Position numbers and translations under genes: made by a program. 6,704 nucleotides of DNA from JAIUZI01 sp041594355 (GTDB taxonomy: Bacteria > Pseudomonadota > Alphaproteobacteria > Rhodobacterales > Rhodobacteraceae), in assembly GCA_041594355.1 (NCBI GenBank), contig JBFHMM010000216.1, positions 1 through 6,704 on the forward strand, in the 5' to 3' direction. Of this stretch, positions 3,724-6,704 are shown one piece after another. Each line of letters begins with the position of its first letter. Positions within the stretch are counted from its first letter, which is position 1. The notes under the pieces were generated by a model. The model was given only the letters and a program-made list of their open reading frames with translations. It ran no database searches and was not told the origin of the DNA.

Positions 3724-5991
3724 ATGAGCGACTTGCGCGACAGTTTCTTTCAGGAATGCGACGACCTGATGGAGGTTCTGAACGACGGACTGACAGCGCT
3801 GGACGAAGACGACTGCGACCCCGAAACGATCAACGCGATGTTCCGGTCGGTCCATTCGATCAAAGGGGGGGCCGGGGCCTTTGGATTGGATGCGTTGGTC
3901 GGGTTCTCCCATGCCATGGAAAACCTGCTCGACGATGTCCGGTCCGGTGCCATCAGGCCCAACGCCCAGGTCACTTCGCTGTTGTTTGTCGCCAGTGACC
4001 ACCTGTCCGACCTGATCGACCACGCCCGCGAAGGAACCACGGCGGACATGTCGCGCGCCGAGGCGATCCTAAACGATCTCCGGAACCTCAGCACCGCTCC
4101 CGCCCCGACCGTGCCTGGTGAACTGAGCGCCGAGGAACAGGAGGTCGCAGCCGCCTTTCAGCCGCTGGTGCTTGATCTCGACCTGGGTCCCGACCTCGGC
4201 GACGATCTGGGCGACGACCCCGGCCCCAATCTGGGCACCGATCTGGGCGCCGATCTAGATTCGGCCCCGGACCCCGGCCCAGGCGGCGACCTACCGGATC
4301 TCGGGCCGTTTCGCGATGACGGCGGCCCACGCTCGATGACCATCACCTTCTCAGCAAGCGAAGACCTGTTCCGCACCGGCAACGACCCGGCCCTTCTGTT
4401 CCGCGCGCTCAAGGCGCTGGGGGAGTTGTCGGTCGCCGCCGACGACAGTCAGCTGCCGCCGCTTGCCCAGTTGGATGCCGCAACCAGTTACCTGACCTGG
4501 CGCCTGCAGCTGGATCCGGCCGAGGGCGTCACCCGGGACACGGTCGAAGGCGTCTTTGAGTTTGTCGACGGGATCTGCACCTACGACATTTCCAGTACGC
4601 CGCCAGTGGTCTCCGAACCGGCTGCGGCCGTTTCCTCCGGCGCACAGCCGCCGGCCCCCGCGCAACCCGCCCCGGCCGCCCCCGCCGCAGCGCCGCCGGT
4701 CACCGGCGGCCGGGCTAGTTGCGGCCCCTCTTCCTCACGAACCTCTGCCTCCTCGCGCAGCACAATCCGGGTCGAGCTGCACAAGGTCGACCGGCTGATC
4801 AACCTGGTCGGCGAACTGGTCATCGGCGAGGCCATGCTGCGCCAGTCGATGAGCGAACAGGGCCTCACCTCGCACGGCGAAGTCGATGTCGCCATGGGAC
4901 AGCTGCGGCAACTGTCCGGTTTCCTGCAGGAAAGCGTGATGACCATACGCGCCCAGCCCGTGCGCGGGCTCTTCCACCGGATCTCGCGGATCGCCCGCGA
5001 AGCCGGGCGCGAAGCGGGCAAATCGCTCAAGCTGGTCACCGTGGGCGAAGCGACCGAACTGGACAAGACCGTCACAGAACGCCTGACGGAACCGTTGACG
5101 CATATGGTGCGCAACGCCGTCGATCACGGGCTGGAACGGCCCGAGAACCGGATTGAAGCCGGCAAGCCCGAACGCGGCACCATCACCCTCAGCGCCGCCC
5201 ACCGCTCGGGGCGCGTACTGATCACGCTGAGCGACGACGGTGGCGGCATCGACCGGGTCCGGGTTCGGCGTGTGGCCGAGGAAAAGGGCCTGATTTCCCC
5301 CGATGACGATCTGTCCGACAGCGACATCGACAACCTGCTGTTCCTGCCCGGTTTCTCGACCAATGCCGAGGTCTCGAAACTCTCCGGGCGCGGGGTTGGC
5401 ATGGATGTGGTGCGCAGCGAAATCAACGCGTTGGGCGGGCGTGTCTCGCTTCAATCGCAACCGGGCGAGGGTACCACGGTCACCATCAGCCTGCCGCTGA
5501 CACTGGCCGTCCTAGAGGGCATGATCGTCACCGTTGCCGGCGAAACCATGGTCGTTCCCACCAGCGCCCTGCGCGAAACTTTCCGCACCGACGAGGCCGC
5601 CATTCACGATTTCGGCGCCGATGCGCGGGTTCTCGCGGTCCATGATGGGTACGTGCCCATCGTCGATCTCGGCGCCGCGCTCGGGTTCCGCGAGGAACCC
5701 GACACCATCACCCGCCAGTCCCTGCTGCTGATCGAAAACGAAACCGGCGAACGCACCGCCCTGATCGTCGATGCCATCCGGGGTCAGCACGAGGTGGTAA
5801 TCAAGGGGTTGGAACAGAACTACTACCAGGTTCCGGGCATCGCCGCCGCAACCATTCTTGGCGACGGCAACATTGCCCTGATTGTTGACACCGACCAGTT
5901 GATGTCCTCACAGCCGCCCGTCACCCGGGCGGTGGCCGACAAACCTGCAGAAGTCCCTTTCCGGAGCGCGCACGCATGTCCAGCACAATGA
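3724..5991 (+). CDS. cheA: CheA chemotaxis histidine kinase
   Basis: A 755-aa cytoplasmic kinase that autophosphorylates under chemoreceptor control and passes phosphate to CheY (and CheB). Domains: P1/HPt at 1-105 with phospho-His44 in SVHSIKGGAGAFG; an acidic linker at about 148-196 built of D-L-G-x units; a P2-like domain at about 204-290 (MTITFSASEDLF ... VFEFVDG); a Pro/Ala then Ser-rich linker at 292-346; P3 dimerisation from 348 (IRVELHKVDRLINLVGELVI); P4 ATPase with N box HMVRNAVDHGLE (460-471), G1 DDGGGID (504-510), F box FLPGFST (540-546) and G2 GRGVGMDVV (555-563); and P5 CheW-like at about 592-726. All catalytic boxes are intact. ATG 3724 follows AGGAG (3709-3713) by ten bases; the frame is open upstream, inside cheY. 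The end overlaps cheW by 16 bases. The P2 region differs from that of enteric CheA and probably binds the local regulators and the STAS protein. Confidence 0.97.
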   Translation: MSDLRDSFFQECDDLMEVLNDGLTALDEDDCDPETINAMFRSVHSIKGGAGAFGLDALVGFSHAMENLLDDVRSGAIRPNAQVTSLLFVASDHLSDLIDHAREGTTADMSRAEAILNDLRNLSTAPAPTVPGELSAEEQEVAAAFQPLVLDLDLGPDLGDDLGDDPGPNLGTDLGADLDSAPDPGPGGDLPDLGPFRDDGGPRSMTITFSASEDLFRTGNDPALLFRALKALGELSVAADDSQLPPLAQLDAATSYLTWRLQLDPAEGVTRDTVEGVFEFVDGICTYDISSTPPVVSEPAAAVSSGAQPPAPAQPAPAAPAAAPPVTGGRASCGPSSSRTSASSRSTIRVELHKVDRLINLVGELVIGEAMLRQSMSEQGLTSHGEVDVAMGQLRQLSGFLQESVMTIRAQPVRGLFHRISRIAREAGREAGKSLKLVTVGEATELDKTVTERLTEPLTHMVRNAVDHGLERPENRIEAGKPERGTITLSAAHRSGRVLITLSDDGGGIDRVRVRRVAEEKGLISPDDDLSDSDIDNLLFLPGFSTNAEVSKLSGRGVGMDVVRSEINALGGRVSLQSQPGEGTTVTISLPLTLAVLEGMIVTVAGETMVVPTSALRETFRTDEAAIHDFGADARVLAVHDGYVPIVDLGAALGFREEPDTITRQSLLLIENETGERTALIVDAIRGQHEVVIKGLEQNYYQVPGIAAATILGDGNIALIVDTDQLMSSQPPVTRAVADKPAEVPFRSAHACPAQ
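4180..4263 (+). repeat. Seven imperfect 12-bp units encoding the D-L-G-x linker of CheA
   Basis: Residues 153-180 of CheA are seven four-residue units: DLGP, DLGD, DLGD, DPGP, NLGT, DLGA, DLDS. In DNA each is a 12-base unit of the form GA(C/T)-CT(C/G)-GG(C/T)-NNN with drift. Looser D-P-G and D-L-G copies continue to about 4311. Twelve-base units keep the frame if units are gained or lost, so length may differ between strains. The stretch is strongly acidic and probably disordered, lying between the phosphorylated HPt domain and the P2-like domain. Confidence 0.8.
5963..5966 (+). promoter_or_regulatory. GGAG ribosome-binding site deciding the cheW start
   Basis: GGAG inside the end of cheA lies nine bases before ATG 5976 but 21 before the alternative in-frame ATG 5988. 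It therefore favours the upstream ATG, although the downstream one forms the ATGA overlap with the cheA stop seen at other junctions of this operon. Confidence 0.55.
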
Positions 5992-6482
5992 CCGAACCGC
6001 AAATAGCAACCCCCGAACACACCGCAACGGAACGGGCCGGCGACGACCTCAGCGAAATCGTCACCTTCGCCGTCGGCAAACAGGGGTTTTGCATCGAAAT
6101 CGAACATGTCCTCGAAATTCGCGGCTGGACCAAGACCACCGTGCTGCCCCATGCGCCCGACTACGTCGTAGGGCTGATGAACCTGCGCGGAACGGTTCTT
6201 CCGGTAATCGACCTGTCCCTGCGCCTCGGCCTCGGCAAAACCGAAACCACGCCGCGCCATGTCATAATCATCACCCATGTGCAGGATCGCACGCTGGGGC
6301 TTCTCGTCGAGGCGGTGTCGGACATCCTTTCGGTTCGTGACTGCGAAATGAAACCGACCCCGGATGTCGCTTCGCCGCAGACCCGCGCCTTTATCCGTGG
6401 GGTCTATTCGGTGGCGGAGTCGCTGGTGCGCGCGATTGACGTGCACCAGGTCGTCCCCAAGGCCGACGGGCTCGCCGCATGA
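5976..6482 (+). CDS. cheW: CheW chemotaxis coupling protein
   Basis: A 168-aa scaffold protein that links chemoreceptors to the P5 domain of CheA in receptor arrays. The CheW fold runs from about residue 27 (EIVTFAVGKQGFCIEIEHVLEIRGW) through the receptor-contact motif LMNLRGTVLPVIDL with Arg71, to VIIITHVQDRTLGLLVEAVSDIL and the final strand RGVYSVAESLVRAIDV. The first ~25 residues are polar and probably disordered, so the start at 5976 or 5988 (Met5) changes nothing structural. It overlaps the cheA end by 16 bases with the chosen start (4 with the other), and its own stop overlaps the cheR start as ATGA. The frame is intact and the length is normal for CheW. Confidence 0.96.
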   Translation: MSSTMTEPQIATPEHTATERAGDDLSEIVTFAVGKQGFCIEIEHVLEIRGWTKTTVLPHAPDYVVGLMNLRGTVLPVIDLSLRLGLGKTETTPRHVIIITHVQDRTLGLLVEAVSDILSVRDCEMKPTPDVASPQTRAFIRGVYSVAESLVRAIDVHQVVPKADGLAA

Positions 6483-6704
6483 CGGGAGCGGACAAAATAT
6501 CGCGCACGGAATTCGCAACGATCGCCCGGCTCATGCGCGAGTTGACCGGTGTCACTTTGGCCGACGGCAAACGCGCTATGGTGGCGGCGCGGCTCGGCCG
6601 CCGCGTGCGCGCCCTGCGGCTCGGTGGCTTTGCGGAGTATTGCACCCTGGTGACATCGCCCGACGGCGCGGCGGAACGTGACGAACTGATCAAGGCGCTG
6701 ACCA
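6479..6704 (+). CDS. cheR: CheR chemoreceptor glutamate methyltransferase (N-terminal part; runs off the right edge)
   Basis: The first 75 codons of an S-adenosylmethionine-dependent enzyme that methylates glutamates of chemoreceptors during adaptation, opposing CheB. Only the N-terminal helical domain is present: FATIARLMRELTGVTL, then KRAMVAARLGRRVRALRL with the conserved Lys and Arg residues that contact receptor and active site, then GFAEYCTLV and the beginning of the conserved segment leading into the catalytic domain (IKALT). ATG 6479 overlaps the cheW stop (ATGA). In related operons cheB, another cheY and cheD follow, so these are expected to the right. Confidence 0.93.
   Translation, partial: MTGADKISRTEFATIARLMRELTGVTLADGKRAMVAARLGRRVRALRLGGFAEYCTLVTSPDGAAERDELIKALT

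Noticed and set aside
4735..5460. A 241-codon open frame on the minus strand inside cheA
   Set aside because: It mirrors the codon bias of the CheA P3-P4 coding region, has no domain and no plausible expression context.
1..6704. Mobile elements, CRISPR array, tRNA or rRNA genes
   Set aside because: No transposase or integrase coding sequence, no regularly spaced repeats outside the coding repeat in cheA, and no tRNA-like or rRNA-like sequence was seen on either strand.

Overview
The window looks like a chromosomal piece of a GC-rich, motile alphaproteobacterium, most probably a Rhodobacteraceae (Roseobacter-type) species. This rests on the strong GC bias at third codon positions, the style of the acyl-CoA genes, and above all a chemotaxis operon in the alphaproteobacterial order STAS-cheY-cheA-cheW-cheR. 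No search could be run, so the taxonomic call is inference.

Left half, minus strand (1-2678): an acyl-CoA (beta-oxidation-type) operon. Reading along its transcription, it starts with an intact 435-aa NAD-dependent 3-hydroxyacyl-CoA dehydrogenase of the FadB C-terminal-half type (2678 to 1371). Eleven bases later comes an enoyl-CoA hydratase/crotonase gene (1359 to 588) that is clearly broken, with two net frameshifts and two in-frame TAG codons. After about 330 bp without a gene comes a TetR-family regulator (258 to beyond base 1) that runs out of the window after its DNA-binding domain. The gap before tetR holds a 31-bp imperfect dyad and a 16-bp palindrome.

Middle (2679-3039): a divergent intergenic region. 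It holds a weak candidate promoter facing the dehydrogenase. A perfect 6-4-6 palindrome sits where transcription from it would start, and is a reasonable guess for a TetR-type operator. On the other side a short AT-rich island precedes the chemotaxis operon.

Right half, plus strand (3040-6704): a compact chemotaxis operon with overlapping or near-abutting genes. It encodes a 102-aa STAS-like protein, a 121-aa single-domain CheY, a 755-aa CheA kinase, CheW, and the first 75 codons of CheR. CheA has an HPt domain, an acidic D-L-G repeat linker, an unusual P2-like domain, a Pro/Ala/Ser linker, then dimerisation, ATPase and CheW-like domains. The gene order matches the Sinorhizobium meliloti operon in which the small protein CheS helps CheY1 drain phosphate from CheA. 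The STAS protein here holds the cheS position and has no Ser/Thr in the segment where STAS anti-anti-sigma proteins are phosphorylated.

Points most worth following: the STAS/CheY/CheA phosphate-sink hypothesis with its repeat linker, the multiply broken hydratase beside an intact dehydrogenase, and the dyad elements that may be targets of the local TetR regulator.
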